Shown: positions 7,613 through 17,042 of the stretch, in pieces
Layout of the letters: the number at the start of each line of letters is the position of its first letter
Position numbering within the stretch: the stretch's first letter is position 1
NCBI GenBank assembly: GCA_029061605.1
Contig: JAIDRT010000035.1
Location: 1 to 64,000 of the forward strand
DNA from: Clostridia bacterium
Lineage (GTDB): Bacteria; Bacillota; Clostridia; Christensenellales; UBA3700
Direction: 5' to 3'
DNA: 64,000 nt
The notes under the pieces: generated by a model
The model's input: only the letters and a program-made list of their open reading frames with translations
What the model was told of the DNA's origin: nothing
Database searches by the model: none
Position numbers and translations under genes: made by a program

Positions 7613-9274
7613 ATGGAAAACAACAAAGAATACATAATTCAACTTCAAGGACTAACAAAACAATACGGCAATAAGACCGTAGTAAATAATATCAATCTCA
7701 ATATCGAAAAGGGACAGTTCGTCACTTTTTTGGGACCTAGCGGTTGCGGAAAGACGACTACTTTGAGAATGATCGCAGGGTTTGAAATACCCACGCAGGG
7801 CAAGGTGCTTTTTGACGGCGAAGATATAGCAAAGTTTCCGCCACACAAGCGTCACGTAAATACTGTATTCCAAAAGTATGCGCTCTTCCCCCATCTCAAC
7901 GTCTTCAACAATATTGCTTTTGGGCTGAAACTCAAAAAAATCGAAGTGTCTTACGTAAAGAAAAACGGTGAAAAAGCAACGAAACAAGTCAAACTCAAAA
8001 ACTTTTTGATAGATCCCAACACCGGAAAGCCTGACTTCTCTATCGCAGGCGAAGACTATTACTCTTATGCGGAAAAAGGTTACGTCAAACTTTGCAAGGT
8101 AAAAAAGAGTGTAAATAAGATGACCAAGAAAGGCAGAGTGAAAAAAGAAGTCAACGGCTATAAATACTATATTGACGAAAAAGTGCGTCGCGCGCTTAAG
8201 ATCGTTGGATTGAGCGACTATGAGACGAGAGACGTAGACTCTCTCTCTGGCGGTCAACAACAGAGAGTTGCGATAGCAAGGGCTATCGTCAACGAACCAA
8301 AGGTACTTCTGCTCGACGAGCCGCTAGGCGCGCTCGACCTCAAAATGCGCCAAGAAATGCAAATCGAGTTGAAAGAGATGCACAAAAAACTTGGAATCAC
8401 CTTTATTTACGTCACACACGACCAAGAAGAGGCTTTGACTATGAGCGACACCGTAGTCGTAATGAAAGACGGCACGATATTGCAAGAAGGCACCCCTATT
8501 GATATTTACAACGAGCCAAAGACGGCGTACGTCGCTGACTTCATAGGCGAATCCAACATACTTGACGGCGTTATGATCGACGACTATAGAGTAAATATCG
8601 TAGGCGCAGAATTCAAGTGCGTAGACGCAGGCTTTGGACAGAATACCCCCGTAGACATAGTCATTCGTCCTGAAGATATTGAAGTCAGGAGCAAGGAAAA
8701 AGGCATCATTACAGGCGTGATAAAGTCTAGTATGTTCAGAGGCGTGCATTATGAAATGGTATGCGAATGTAATGGATATGAATTCACAATCCACAGCACC
8801 GTCGAAGCGCCGATAGGCAAAGAAGTGGGACTGTACGTCTCCCCCGAAAATATTCAGATAATGAATAAAGAACACGTGGACAATACCGTACCGGTTACGT
8901 TTACGTCAAATACGACATTTGACCTATATGGAGGCGAATACGACTTTGATCCGACTGTCCTCTTTGAAAACTGCAATTACGACAGCGAGCAGGACGTGTT
9001 GACTATTGACGGCGAAGAAAAGACGCTCAAAGGTCAAGAGGCGCAAGTATGGTTTGCTTTCACTGATATAGATATGACTGACGACGAGTACGCCGCTCCC
9101 CTTGCCGGAAACGTAGACAGTATGATCTACAAGGGTAAGAATTACATTGTTGATATAAAGACCGACGACAATCACCATATCTACGCCGATACTGAATACC
9201 TTTGGGACAAAGGCGACAGGGTTGGCATAAAAATTGACAAGTTCCAACTTGTATCAATCAAGGAGGGCGAGTAA
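7613..9274 (+). CDS. potA: Spermidine/putrescine ABC transporter ATPase with inserted segment
   Basis: ATPase that powers polyamine import through PotBC. Walker A GPSGCGKT (41-48), Q-loop at Q87, signature LSGGQQQ (about 211), Walker [13 protein letters not shown]-loop THDQEEA, then a TOBE domain with [10 protein letters not shown]. At 553 residues it is far longer than the usual 350-380. Two additions explain this: about 75 extra residues (roughly 111-190, Lys/Tyr-rich) between the Q-loop and the signature, in the helical subdomain that contacts the permeases, and about 150 extra C-terminal residues rich in Asp. The frame is continuous and codon use matches the flanks, so these are not frameshift artefacts. 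GGGAG precedes the start; the stop overlaps potB. Confidence 0.9.
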   Translation: MENNKEYIIQLQGLTKQYGNKTVVNNINLNIEKGQFVTFLGPSGCGKTTTLRMIAGFEIPTQGKVLFDGEDIAKFPPHKRHVNTVFQKYALFPHLNVFNNIAFGLKLKKIEVSYVKKNGEKATKQVKLKNFLIDPNTGKPDFSIAGEDYYSYAEKGYVKLCKVKKSVNKMTKKGRVKKEVNGYKYYIDEKVRRALKIVGLSDYETRDVDSLSGGQQQRVAIARAIVNEPKVLLLDEPLGALDLKMRQEMQIELKEMHKKLGITFIYVTHDQEEALTMSDTVVVMKDGTILQEGTPIDIYNEPKTAYVADFIGESNILDGVMIDDYRVNIVGAEFKCVDAGFGQNTPVDIVIRPEDIEVRSKEKGIITGVIKSSMFRGVHYEMVCECNGYEFTIHSTVEAPIGKEVGLYVSPENIQIMNKEHVDNTVPVTFTSNTTFDLYGGEYDFDPTVLFENCNYDSEQDVLTIDGEEKTLKGQEAQVWFAFTDIDMTDDEYAAPLAGNVDSMIYKGKNYIVDIKTDDNHHIYADTEYLWDKGDRVGIKIDKFQLVSIKEGE

Positions 9275-10053
9275 TGTTTAAAAAATCTTTAGCAATCCCC
9301 TACGCGCTCTTTATGGCGATATTCGTACTGTTGCCTCTCGTATTGGTATTGGTATTCGCCTTTATTGACGCAAGCGACGGCTCCTTTGATATGATAACCA
9401 ACTTCAAAGAACTTGCAAAGGAACAAGCGCTGGGCAAAGTAATAGGCAATTCGCTTATCGCTGGACTTTCGACAAGCGCGCTATGTCTTTTGATAGGCTA
9501 TCCGATAGCGTACTATCTCACAAAAACAGAGTTCAACAAAAAGGGCGTAATGATAGGACTGTTTCTCGCGCCAATGTGGGTCAACTTTCTTTTGAGAATG
9601 ATGGCGACCAAAGCCGTATTCAACGTAATAGGTTTCAAAATGGGTATGGGCGCGGTAATATTTGGCTTGACTTATGAATTTTTGCCATATATGATAATGC
9701 CTTTGTACAATACCCTTCTCAAGATAGACAAATGCTACATAGAAGGCGCAAGCGACTTGGGCGCAACTCCTATAAGGGCGTTTTGGAAGATCACAGTTCC
9801 TCTGTCTATGCCAGGTATAGTGAGCGGACTGACAATGGTAATGATACCTTCTATCACAACTTTTGCCGTAACAGAAATTATGAGCAACGGCAAGATGATG
9901 TTGCTGGGCGACTTCATATATTCGCTCAAAGCCGACTCTCTGAATATGGCGGCGGCAATATCTTTCATACTGTTGATATTTATGTGCGCTTCAATGATCA
10001 TATCCAACAAATATAGCAATGACAGCGGAAGTAAAGGAGGCGGATTATGGTAA
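9274..10053 (+). CDS. potB: Spermidine/putrescine ABC transporter permease
   Basis: 259-residue membrane protein with about six hydrophobic segments and the EAA loop that docks on the ATPase (EGASDLGATPIRAFWKI, about residues 157-173). It forms the import channel with PotC. The ATG overlaps the potA stop by one base and the end overlaps potC by seven, so translation is tightly coupled. Length is normal for the family. Confidence 0.92.
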   Translation: MFKKSLAIPYALFMAIFVLLPLVLVLVFAFIDASDGSFDMITNFKELAKEQALGKVIGNSLIAGLSTSALCLLIGYPIAYYLTKTEFNKKGVMIGLFLAPMWVNFLLRMMATKAVFNVIGFKMGMGAVIFGLTYEFLPYMIMPLYNTLLKIDKCYIEGASDLGATPIRAFWKITVPLSMPGIVSGLTMVMIPSITTFAVTEIMSNGKMMLLGDFIYSLKADSLNMAAAISFILLIFMCASMIISNKYSNDSGSKGGGLW

Positions 10054-10871
10054 GAAAAATACTTGTCAGAACGTTTATAGGCTTAGTGCTTATAATGCTC
10101 TATCTCCCCATCATTTGGATGATAGTATTCTCCTTTACTGAGACTCCTTCATTCAGCGACTGGAGCGGATTTTCTTTCAACAACTATATCAACCTTTTCA
10201 GCGGCAACGGTCCAAACGCGGACAAAATCCAAGAAGCGCTGCTCAATACGCTCTTCGTAGGATTTTTTGTAAGTCTGCTGTCTACCGTACTGGGCACGCT
10301 TGGCGCAATAGGTCTGCACGCAATACACAGCAAACGCATAAAGACTGTCTATAACACTGTAAATCAAATTCCTATGATAAACAGCGAGATCGTCACTGCA
10401 ATAGCGCTTGCGTTGGTATTCAACCTCTTTGCCGCAATGTTCAAGATAAATGACGGCAGTTGGGGTATGACCGCGCTGAAACTGATACTTGCGCAAACGA
10501 CTTTCTGCGCTCCGTACGTGCTGCTCAACGTACTGCCAAGACTGCAAAAGTCAGACAATAAGATTTACGAAGCGGCTCTTGACTTGGGTTGCACTCCTGC
10601 AAAAGCAATGTTCAAAGTCGTGATACCCGACATTATGCCTGGCATAATAGTGGGCGCGTTGCTATCCTTCACGCTGTCAATAGACGACTTTGTGATAACA
10701 AAAGTCAACGTGACTTCATTTGAGACCCTCTCAACTTTGCTTTACGGTCTCAAAAACGGCAAGCACCCATTGCCTGCTGACATAAGAGCGTTGTTTACGA
10801 TAATTTTCTTTATCGTATTCGCGTTGATGATGATACTCTATACGCCAAAGAAAAAGCAAGAAAAGAATTAA
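10047..10871 (+). CDS. potC: Spermidine/putrescine ABC transporter permease
   Basis: 274 residues with about six membrane segments and an EAA loop (EAALDLGCTPAKAMFKV, about residues 176-192). An AGGAGG Shine-Dalgarno lies inside the end of potB. It partners PotB; the IDDFVI motif near residue 214 is typical for PotC. It ends 26 bp before potD. Confidence 0.92.
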   Translation: MVRKILVRTFIGLVLIMLYLPIIWMIVFSFTETPSFSDWSGFSFNNYINLFSGNGPNADKIQEALLNTLFVGFFVSLLSTVLGTLGAIGLHAIHSKRIKTVYNTVNQIPMINSEIVTAIALALVFNLFAAMFKINDGSWGMTALKLILAQTTFCAPYVLLNVLPRLQKSDNKIYEAALDLGCTPAKAMFKVVIPDIMPGIIVGALLSFTLSIDDFVITKVNVTSFETLSTLLYGLKNGKHPLPADIRALFTIIFFIVFALMMILYTPKKKQEKN

Positions 10872-10897
10872 AATCTTGCTAATCCATAGGAGAAAAA

Positions 10898-12250
10898 ATG
10901 AAAAAAAGATTGACAGTAACGGCTATATTATTGACCTTAATACTCTCGCTGGTCTTGCCTATCGTATTGACCGGCTGCACTCCGCGCGACGAAGTGCTGA
11001 AGGTATATAATTGGTCGGAGTATATCGGCGAAGACGTAATAGACCAATTTGAGGAATACTATTATGAGATAACCGGCAAAAAAATTACGGTAAAATACGA
11101 CCTCTTTGACGAAAACGAACTTATGTATTCTCAAATCAAGACGACGCAAGCCGACTACGACGTAATATGCCCTTCTGACTATATGGTAGAAAAAATGGCA
11201 AAGGAAAACCTGCTGATACGACTTGAAAAAAATCTAGACGATTTGGGCTTTGGCGAAATCGAGGACTATAGAGACGATATCTCTCCCTTGCTTGTGTGCG
11301 GCAACGTTGAGGACGGATATTATTTTGATTACGACTATGACAGCGAAAGCGGAGAATATAACGTATATAGTCGTCCTTATACGATGGGCACGCTGGGAAT
11401 ACTGTATGCAAACGACTCGACGGCGTATCAAAACTCAAGTTACGGAACGTATTCGTCAATGCAAGAGTACGTCGAAACCAATGGCTGGGCAGTGCTTTGG
11501 GACAAGGCGTTTGATCAAAGAATAATGATGAAGAATTCCGTGCGCGATACCTATGCTATAGGCGCAATATATACTCTGCTCAACGAACGCTCGGGAGAAA
11601 TCGTCCTGCCGACAATGACTCCTTCGCTTGCGCTCAACGCTACGGATGACGACAACGTAAAAAAGATAGAAAAACAACTCATCAAGCAAAAGGCTTTGCT
11701 CAGCGGATATGAAAACGACGAGGGAAAGGAAGTAATAATTCAGGGAGATATAGACTTGACTTTGCAATGGGCAGGCGACGCGGTATACGCAATGAGTTCT
11801 TTGCAGGAAGAACTGTCTCGCGAAAGAGATCTCTCCTACTTCGTACCTTATGAAGGCTCAAATATATTTTGCGACGCTTGGTGTATTCCCAAGTACAGCC
11901 GCAATACGACAGCCGCAAATCTTTGGATAAACTTTATGTGCAAAGGCGATATTGCTGTGCAAAATATGGATTATATCGGATATACTTCGGGAGTGGTGTC
12001 TCAAGAAGTATACGACTATATAATTGAGAATTGGGCAAGCGAAGAAGAGACCGACTATTTTGTAGATCTAACTTACTTCTTTGGCGAAGACTGCGAGTTT
12101 GACACAATCATCTACGTAGAAGAAGAGGACTACAACGCCTTTGAAGCGCAGTTCCCCACTCTGGAAATCGTGCAAAGATGCGCAGTAATGAAAGACTACG
12201 GCGATAAAACGCGCGATATGAACAGAATGTGGCGCAACGTAAAAGCATAA
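10898..12250 (+). CDS. potD: Spermidine/putrescine-binding lipoprotein
   Basis: Substrate-binding protein of the polyamine importer, anchored outside the membrane as a lipoprotein: hydrophobic signal with lipobox VLTGC (Cys27). The mature part opens with VLKVYNWSEYIGEDV, the hallmark start of PotD/PotF proteins, and contains YDVICPSDYMVEKM and WAGDAVYAM, both typical of the ligand cleft. The 450 residues exceed the usual 340-360; extra Asp/Tyr-rich sequence lies around residues 130-160 and in the middle. Last gene of the operon, followed by a terminator. Confidence 0.92.
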   Translation: MKKRLTVTAILLTLILSLVLPIVLTGCTPRDEVLKVYNWSEYIGEDVIDQFEEYYYEITGKKITVKYDLFDENELMYSQIKTTQADYDVICPSDYMVEKMAKENLLIRLEKNLDDLGFGEIEDYRDDISPLLVCGNVEDGYYFDYDYDSESGEYNVYSRPYTMGTLGILYANDSTAYQNSSYGTYSSMQEYVETNGWAVLWDKAFDQRIMMKNSVRDTYAIGAIYTLLNERSGEIVLPTMTPSLALNATDDDNVKKIEKQLIKQKALLSGYENDEGKEVIIQGDIDLTLQWAGDAVYAMSSLQEELSRERDLSYFVPYEGSNIFCDAWCIPKYSRNTTAANLWINFMCKGDIAVQNMDYIGYTSGVVSQEVYDYIIENWASEEETDYFVDLTYFFGEDCEFDTIIYVEEEDYNAFEAQFPTLEIVQRCAVMKDYGDKTRDMNRMWRNVKA

Positions 12251-12293
12251 ATTCACTATATGGAAATTATATAGTTACTATCAACACGATTAA

Positions 12294-12330
12294 ATAAAAA
12301 AAGTATGCTCATAATCAAGCATACTTTTTT
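12294..12330 (+). terminator. Terminator of the pot operon
   Basis: Long stem with arms ending AAGTATGCT and AGCATACTT around an 8-nt loop, flanked by A-rich and T-rich runs, so it can act in both directions. It separates potD from the convergent ASCH gene. Confidence 0.85.
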
Positions 12331-12378
12331 ATTTAGGTCGAAAATTATATATAGATTTTTTACTTCGCTAAAATGATA

Positions 12379-12741
12379 TTATACAACATCTATGATAAAA
12401 GATATTACGCCGTGTTGCAATTCTTTATCTCTGTCGTAATATCTATACATAGCGTCGACCAATGACTTGAGTGAAAACTCGTTGGAAAACCCCAACTGCT
12501 CTGGTGTAAACCTCAATAATATAATGCCAAATACTTCTTCAAACGATTTGCCTATCACTCTATCTACGACGCGTCTTTTCACCCTCTGAGATTTATCGCT
12601 TTCTTTAACAAATTCAATACTGTCACCTATGGCTATACGTTGACGCTTTTCGTCAAAAAGTCTTGTCTCAATAATCTTCGTTTCCGCCTTGATAGCGTCA
12701 AACATATCGTCGCTTAAATGCATAACGTGCGTCTTCGTCAT
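12379..12741 (-). CDS. ASCH domain protein
   Basis: 120 residues matching the ASCH (PUA-like) fold: HVMHLSDDMFDAIKAETK at the start, then IIETRLFDEKRQRIAIGDSIEF, the pattern expected for the nucleic-acid-facing strand of this family. ASCH proteins are thought to bind RNA or modified nucleosides and some act as nucleoside amidohydrolases, but their targets are mostly unknown. AAAGG is weakly placed before the start. A single gene, convergent with the pot operon. Confidence 0.75.
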   Translation of the reverse strand: MTKTHVMHLSDDMFDAIKAETKIIETRLFDEKRQRIAIGDSIEFVKESDKSQRVKRRVVDRVIGKSFEEVFGIILLRFTPEQLGFSNEFSLKSLVDAMYRYYDRDKELQHGVISFIIDVV

Positions 12742-12794
12742 ATTTTCTTTACCTTTTTATTCATTTATTTCCACTAAATATGTTATACTAATTT

Positions 12795-12831
12795 AGATTT
12801 CTCCACGTCGCTTCGCTTTGGTCAAAATGAC
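12795..12831 (+). repeat. Short dispersed repeat, family R1
   Basis: Copy of an intergenic element with a GATTTCTCCACGTC start, a TCGCTTCGC core and a GGTCAAAATGAC end. The two ends can pair as an imperfect hairpin. Other copies are at 15366, 15422 (inverted), 15481, 16874, 21154, 25478 and 58522. Confidence 0.7.
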
Positions 12832-12860
12832 GTTTGAAGAAACGTAATCAAACAGGATTT

Positions 12861-14531
12861 TCATTTTTTGCCAAACTTCTTCATAGTATAGTTTAACTCA
12901 TCTTCAAACAACTGCGTAAGTTTGCTTTTTTTAGATTGGGTATTGCTAGACTTATTCTTTGACTGCTTATTTGACGGCTTTGGTTTACTCTTTTTGTCAT
13001 TATATTTGCTTGTTTTGTTATTCTTTGAAGTATCTTTTTTGCCTTTTGCCGGTTTTGCGTCACTCTTCTTTTGCGTAGGCAAATTCTGCTTCTGCGGTTT
13101 TTCTTCTTCTCTTGCCTCTTGGATAGTCACTTCGCGTTTGCCAAGTACCACGCCTTTGAGTTTAAAAAGTTTGCCCTCGCACCCTTTGATTACAGATACA
13201 AACGAATAGGTATCGCGTATCTTAAGGTCGGCAATTTCGTATATCTTCAACGGCGTATAAGTCAAAAGCAACTTGGTAAGACTGTCTTTGTCTAGCAAAT
13301 CTCTCTTGCCAACGTTGAGGAAAAATCTGCTTTGGTTGTCGTGGAAATCCTTGAGTTTGTTGGAGCCGTCCTTAGGCATAGTAAAACTGTCTGAGATCAC
13401 TCCAATATCCATATATTTGAGCGCATTGTCAACTTTGCGTTGATAACTGGGGATATACCCCACCTGAGCGCTGTCTATCAAAGTATACGCCACTCCCTCT
13501 TTGCTGGCTCTGGCAGTTCTGCCAATACGGTGAACGTAAAAGTCTTCATCTGTAGGCGGATCAAAATTGATGATTGCCTGCACGCCGTCTATATCTAAGC
13601 CCCTCGACGCCACGTCAGTAGCAACCAAAATTTTCAACTCTTTTGCCTTAAATCTCTTGAGTATCTGCGTACGCTCGCTCTGGCGTAAGTCACCGTGCAA
13701 AAGCGCAACCTCTCGTCCCTTGGATTTGAGCGCGCCAAAAAGTTTGTCTGCTCTCGTCTTGGTATTGCAAAATGCTATGACGAAATCGTACTTATTTCCG
13801 TCAATAATTTTAAGCATTGCGCCAAGTCGCTGAGCGTCCTTTACAACGCAATAGTATTGCTCTATCTTGGGAGTATCTTCGCCGTCGACTGAGGTCTTGA
13901 CAAAAGTGGGATTATGCAAAAGTTTTTGAATAAGAGTATTGATAGATTGCGGTATGGTAGCCGAAAAACAAAGTCTCTGCGCCTGCCCCACCTTGCCGTC
14001 TATCTTTTCTATGTCCCCCCTAAATCCCATATCAAGCATTTCGTCGCACTCGTCAAGCACGAGATAGTTGACGTCGCCAAGTTTCAGCGTGCGTCTGTCG
14101 ATATGGTCAAGAAGTCTACCTGGAGTACCCACGACGATTTGCGGTTTTTTGCGCAGACAAAACAGTTGTCTTTGGATATTCTGTCCGCCGTAAAGTCCTG
14201 CAACGCGCACTCGCTCATAATACTTGCAAGCATTCTGAATGACTTCGCAAATCTGAATGACGAGTTCTCTAGTAGGACATAGCACCAACGCTTGCACGCA
14301 AGAAGCGTCTCTGTCTATCTTGGCAAGCATAGGCAATACGAAAGCCAGCGTCTTTCCAGTACCGGTCGGCGCTTGAGCCACAACGTCTCCCCCCTTGATC
14401 GCGACAGGTATTACTTCCCTCTGAATATCAGTGGGAGCCACAATGCCTTGCTCGTCAAGGCTTTTTATGATTTCAGGCTGGACTTCAAAACTTTGAAATC
14501 CGCCAAGTTGATTTTGATTATTATTTTCCAT
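12861..14531 (-). CDS. DEAD-box RNA helicase with DbpA-type RNA-binding domain
   Basis: ATP-dependent RNA helicase of 556 residues, likely in ribosome assembly or RNA decay. Motifs: Q-motif region (about 12-42), Walker A APTGTGKT (54-61), PTRELV, DECD in place of DEAD (160-163), SAT, and HRIGRTAR in the second RecA domain. A DbpA-like RNA-binding domain follows (about 395-470; KDSLTKLLLTYTPLKIYEI and FSFV-like strand TYSFVSV) and then a Lys/Ser/Asn-rich tail of about 75 residues that probably binds RNA non-specifically. It resembles CshA/DbpA proteins, which rise in the cold. No Shine-Dalgarno; TATAAT lies exactly 6 nt before the ATG, so a leaderless mRNA is likely. Confidence 0.9.
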   Translation of the reverse strand: MENNNQNQLGGFQSFEVQPEIIKSLDEQGIVAPTDIQREVIPVAIKGGDVVAQAPTGTGKTLAFVLPMLAKIDRDASCVQALVLCPTRELVIQICEVIQNACKYYERVRVAGLYGGQNIQRQLFCLRKKPQIVVGTPGRLLDHIDRRTLKLGDVNYLVLDECDEMLDMGFRGDIEKIDGKVGQAQRLCFSATIPQSINTLIQKLLHNPTFVKTSVDGEDTPKIEQYYCVVKDAQRLGAMLKIIDGNKYDFVIAFCNTKTRADKLFGALKSKGREVALLHGDLRQSERTQILKRFKAKELKILVATDVASRGLDIDGVQAIINFDPPTDEDFYVHRIGRTARASKEGVAYTLIDSAQVGYIPSYQRKVDNALKYMDIGVISDSFTMPKDGSNKLKDFHDNQSRFFLNVGKRDLLDKDSLTKLLLTYTPLKIYEIADLKIRDTYSFVSVIKGCEGKLFKLKGVVLGKREVTIQEAREEEKPQKQNLPTQKKSDAKPAKGKKDTSKNNKTSKYNDKKSKPKPSNKQSKNKSSNTQSKKSKLTQLFEDELNYTMKKFGKK

Positions 14532-14537
14532 AATTCA

Positions 14538-14566
14538 ATTATACAGCAAAAGTTGATTTTCTCCAA
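14538..14566 (-). promoter_or_regulatory. Promoter of the DEAD-box helicase gene (leaderless type)
   Basis: Minus strand: -35 TTGGAG (14561-14566), 17-bp spacer, -10 TATAAT (14538-14543), 6 nt, ATG (14531). It overlaps the divergent SDR promoter, so the two polymerases cannot bind at once. Confidence 0.75.
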
Positions 14567-14581
14567 CCGATTGGATATAAT
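14553..14581 (+). promoter_or_regulatory. Promoter of the SDR gene (leaderless type)
   Basis: Plus strand: -35 TTGATT (14553-14558), 17-bp spacer, -10 TATAAT (14576-14581), 6 nt, ATG (14588). Transcription should start on or next to the A of the ATG. It interleaves with the helicase promoter within 56 bp. Confidence 0.75.
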
Positions 14582-14587
14582 AGTTGT

Positions 14588-15319
14588 ATGAAAACGGCAA
14601 TTATATCAGGAGCATCAAGAGGGATAGGTCGCGCTATCGCGATATCTCTTGCAAAAGAGGGATATGCGGTAATCGTTGGCTATTGTCGCAACGCTGTCAA
14701 GGCGCAGGAAGTCTGCGACTTGATAATCAACAACGGCGGTATAGCCGAAGCATATCAATGCGACGTGAGCCTGCCAAGTCAAGTAAAGGCAATGGTGGAA
14801 TATACCAAGACCAAGTACTCCACCGTCGACGCAGTCGTGGCAAACGCAGGTATTAGCGCATACGGAATGTTGATTGATCACTCTGACGAAACTATAGCCA
14901 ACGTGATAAATACCAATCTCGTTGGCTGTATTACCCTATGCAGAGAAGCAAGCAAAATTATGCTGTCCCAAAAGAGCGGTACTATAGTGACGATGTCGTC
15001 TATGTGGGGACAGGTGGGCGGAAGTTGCGAAAGCGTATACTCCGCTACTAAAGGCGGCGTGATAGCATTCTCAAAAGCACTTGCAAAAGAACTTGCCTTA
15101 AGCGGCGTACGCGTAAATTGCATTGCACCGGGATTTATTGACACCGATATAAATTCCAATTTGACACAGGAAGAAAGAAATGCCATTGTGGCAGAAATAC
15201 CGCTTACGCGCGCAGGCAAACCGCAGGACGTGGCTGACGCCGTAGTTTGGCTGACGAGTGACAAGTCAAGTTACGTTACAGGACAGGTTATTGCCGTCAA
15301 CGGCGGACTTGTTATTTGA
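14588..15319 (+). CDS. SDR family oxidoreductase, FabG-like
   Basis: A 243-residue classical short-chain dehydrogenase. Nucleotide-binding motif SGASRGIG (7-14), NAG at 86-88, catalytic Ser138, Tyr151 and Lys155 (YSATK), and PGFIDTDI after the active site. It is closest in pattern to 3-oxoacyl-ACP reductases (FabG), but it is away from other fatty-acid genes, so the substrate is open. The predicted mRNA has no leader. It is followed by about 320 bp without a gene that carry three copies of repeat R1. Confidence 0.85.
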   Translation: MKTAIISGASRGIGRAIAISLAKEGYAVIVGYCRNAVKAQEVCDLIINNGGIAEAYQCDVSLPSQVKAMVEYTKTKYSTVDAVVANAGISAYGMLIDHSDETIANVINTNLVGCITLCREASKIMLSQKSGTIVTMSSMWGQVGGSCESVYSATKGGVIAFSKALAKELALSGVRVNCIAPGFIDTDINSNLTQEERNAIVAEIPLTRAGKPQDVADAVVWLTSDKSSYVTGQVIAVNGGLVI

Positions 15320-15365
15320 TTTGGCTGACACCTTCCTCTCAAGGGGAAGTCAAGTAAAAGGACAG

Positions 15366-15508
15366 AGACCTCTCCACTTCGGTCGATGTGACATATATAT
15401 TGTCGAGGTGACAAAAACCTAATGTCATTTCGACTGAAACGAAGTGGAATGGAGAAATCTCAATCAATATAAATTGATTAGACCTCTCAACTGCGCTCGA
15501 GGTGACAA
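15366..15508. repeat. Cluster of three R1 repeats
   Basis: Copies at 15366-15393 (plus), 15422-15462 (minus, the fullest copy, reading GTCATTTCGACTGAA... on the plus strand) and 15481-15508 (plus). A partial fourth unit TGTCGAGGTGACA lies at 15401-15413. The 320-bp gap 15320-15641 holds nothing else I can name; the MFS promoter is not obvious in it. Confidence 0.7.
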
Positions 15509-15641
15509 TAGTATAGGTCGAAGTGGCTCCATATTGATATTTACAATTTAAGTAACTTATCCATAGAGTTCTCTCATAAAATAAAACGACAATAAGTCAC
15601 AAAATTTACATTAATTGCGATAAAAAGAGAACTACATATAA

Positions 15642-16865
15642 ATGAAAAGACTGAAAAACTACAAACATACTTTTAATTCCTGCTGTGTCGCAAGCGCAAT
15701 TCAGGCAATTGAAATTAATCTGCCGCCGTTGTTATTCGTATGTTTTCAAGACGAATTTTCAATATCACTCACAGGACTTACAGCGCTCATTACGCTGACT
15801 TTTATAGTACAACTCCTAATGGACGCTTTAAGCGCAAAAATTATGGACAAAATAGGTTATCGCACCACAATGATAATTTCTCACGCATTTGTGGCTATGG
15901 GCGCCACTTTGATGGGAATATTACCATACCTGATTTCTCCTTATACAGGTCTGATAATAGCGATAATAATTATGGCAATGGGCGGAGGAATGCTTGAAGT
16001 GATCACTTCTCCGATAGTAGAAGCCATACCCAATCAAAAAGGCGGAAAACTGTCTCTTTTGCACTCATTTTACAGTTTTGGATATCTATCAATAGTATTG
16101 GTGACGGTGCTGTATTTTACAGTGTTTGACAGAACTCAATGGCGTTTTTTAATGTTTTGTTTTGCCATTATACCAATAATAAACGCTATATTCTTTTGTT
16201 TCGTCCCCTGCTCTTCCCTCAATGAGCAACGCGGCGAGAGTATAGGTCTCAAAGGTCTTATAAAAAACAAAATGTTTTTGCTTTTTTTGATTTTAATTTT
16301 GTGCGCAGGGGCTATGGAACAGGCAATAAGCCAATGGGTGTCGTACTTTGCCGAGAAGGGGCTCAATCTCAACAAGGCAATGGGCGATCTAGTCGGGCCT
16401 TTCAGTTTTGCTCTCCTAATGGGATTAGGAAGACTTTTTTATGGACTTTTTGGTTATAAGATACATATCAAAAGAATACTGCCTATAGCAGGCGCGGGCT
16501 GCCTCATATGCTATATCATTGCCGTAGCGAGCAACTCTCCTCTGCTTTGCCTAATCGCCTGCGCGCTATGCGGACTTTGCGTCAGCATAACTTGGCCGGG
16601 CACGCTTGACGCCGCGTCTAAGAACATCCCACAAGGCGGAACTGCAATGTTTGCGCTGCTCGCCTTGGGTGGCGACATAGGCTGTACACTGGGACCAAGC
16701 ATAGTAGGCTACGTGTCTGACGTATCTGCTTTTGGGCTTAAAGGCGGTATCGCGACTGCAAGCGTATTTGCACTAATATTTGTAATCGCGTCGTTTGTGC
16801 TGCTCAAAAAAGATGCCAGCGAAAAATTACCTATGCTAAACGAGATAAATAACTATCAAAAATAA
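15642..16865 (+). CDS. Major facilitator superfamily transporter
   Basis: 407 residues with about 12 hydrophobic helices in two halves joined by a polar loop near residues 185-205. The loop after helix 2 carries KIMDKIGYRTTM, equivalent to the MFS A-motif. The sequence ends with a short polar tail. It resembles sugar- or small-molecule MFS carriers (fucose permease-like) but the substrate is not readable. Only a weak AGAG lies far upstream of the ATG. Confidence 0.8.
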   Translation: MKRLKNYKHTFNSCCVASAIQAIEINLPPLLFVCFQDEFSISLTGLTALITLTFIVQLLMDALSAKIMDKIGYRTTMIISHAFVAMGATLMGILPYLISPYTGLIIAIIIMAMGGGMLEVITSPIVEAIPNQKGGKLSLLHSFYSFGYLSIVLVTVLYFTVFDRTQWRFLMFCFAIIPIINAIFFCFVPCSSLNEQRGESIGLKGLIKNKMFLLFLILILCAGAMEQAISQWVSYFAEKGLNLNKAMGDLVGPFSFALLMGLGRLFYGLFGYKIHIKRILPIAGAGCLICYIIAVASNSPLLCLIACALCGLCVSITWPGTLDAASKNIPQGGTAMFALLALGGDIGCTLGPSIVGYVSDVSAFGLKGGIATASVFALIFVIASFVLLKKDASEKLPMLNEINNYQK

Positions 16866-16873
16866 AAAGATAT

Positions 16874-16903
16874 AGACCACTCCGCTGTGGTCAAGGTAAG
16901 TGA
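16874..16903 (+). repeat. Degenerate R1-like repeat
   Basis: Starts AGACCACTCCGC and ends GGTCAAGGTAAGTGA, a diverged copy of the R1 element; GACCAC and GTGGTC pair as a small hairpin just behind the MFS stop. Confidence 0.45.
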
Positions 16904-16985
16904 TACTATAATAAGGTGACGTCAAACATTAGTCATTTGAGCATAGTTGAGAAATATCTGCCGCTTACAAAATTGTTAAAATTCA

Positions 16986-17014
16986 TTGAAAAGATAAGTT
17001 TTATATGTTATAAT
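16986..17014 (+). promoter_or_regulatory. Promoter of the XRE-like gene
   Basis: TTGAAA (16986-16991), 17-bp spacer, TATAAT (17009-17014), 28 bp before the ATG. Confidence 0.75.
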
Positions 17015-17042
17015 CAAATCATTAAAGCATTGGAGTAAAAAA

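Noticed and set aside
7941..8190. Frameshift in potA as cause of its extra length
   Set aside because: The frame is continuous, codon use matches the flanks and all ATPase motifs on both sides are in the same frame.
14688..14700. DECD rather than DEAD as a sign of a defective helicase
   Set aside because: DECD is a tolerated variant of motif II in bacterial DEAD-box proteins; the remaining motifs are complete. (The motif itself is at about 14043-14054.)
16870..17040. A small RNA gene between the MFS and XRE-like genes
   Set aside because: Only a short hairpin from a degenerate R1 repeat and the XRE promoter are visible; no promoter-terminator pair defines a transcript.
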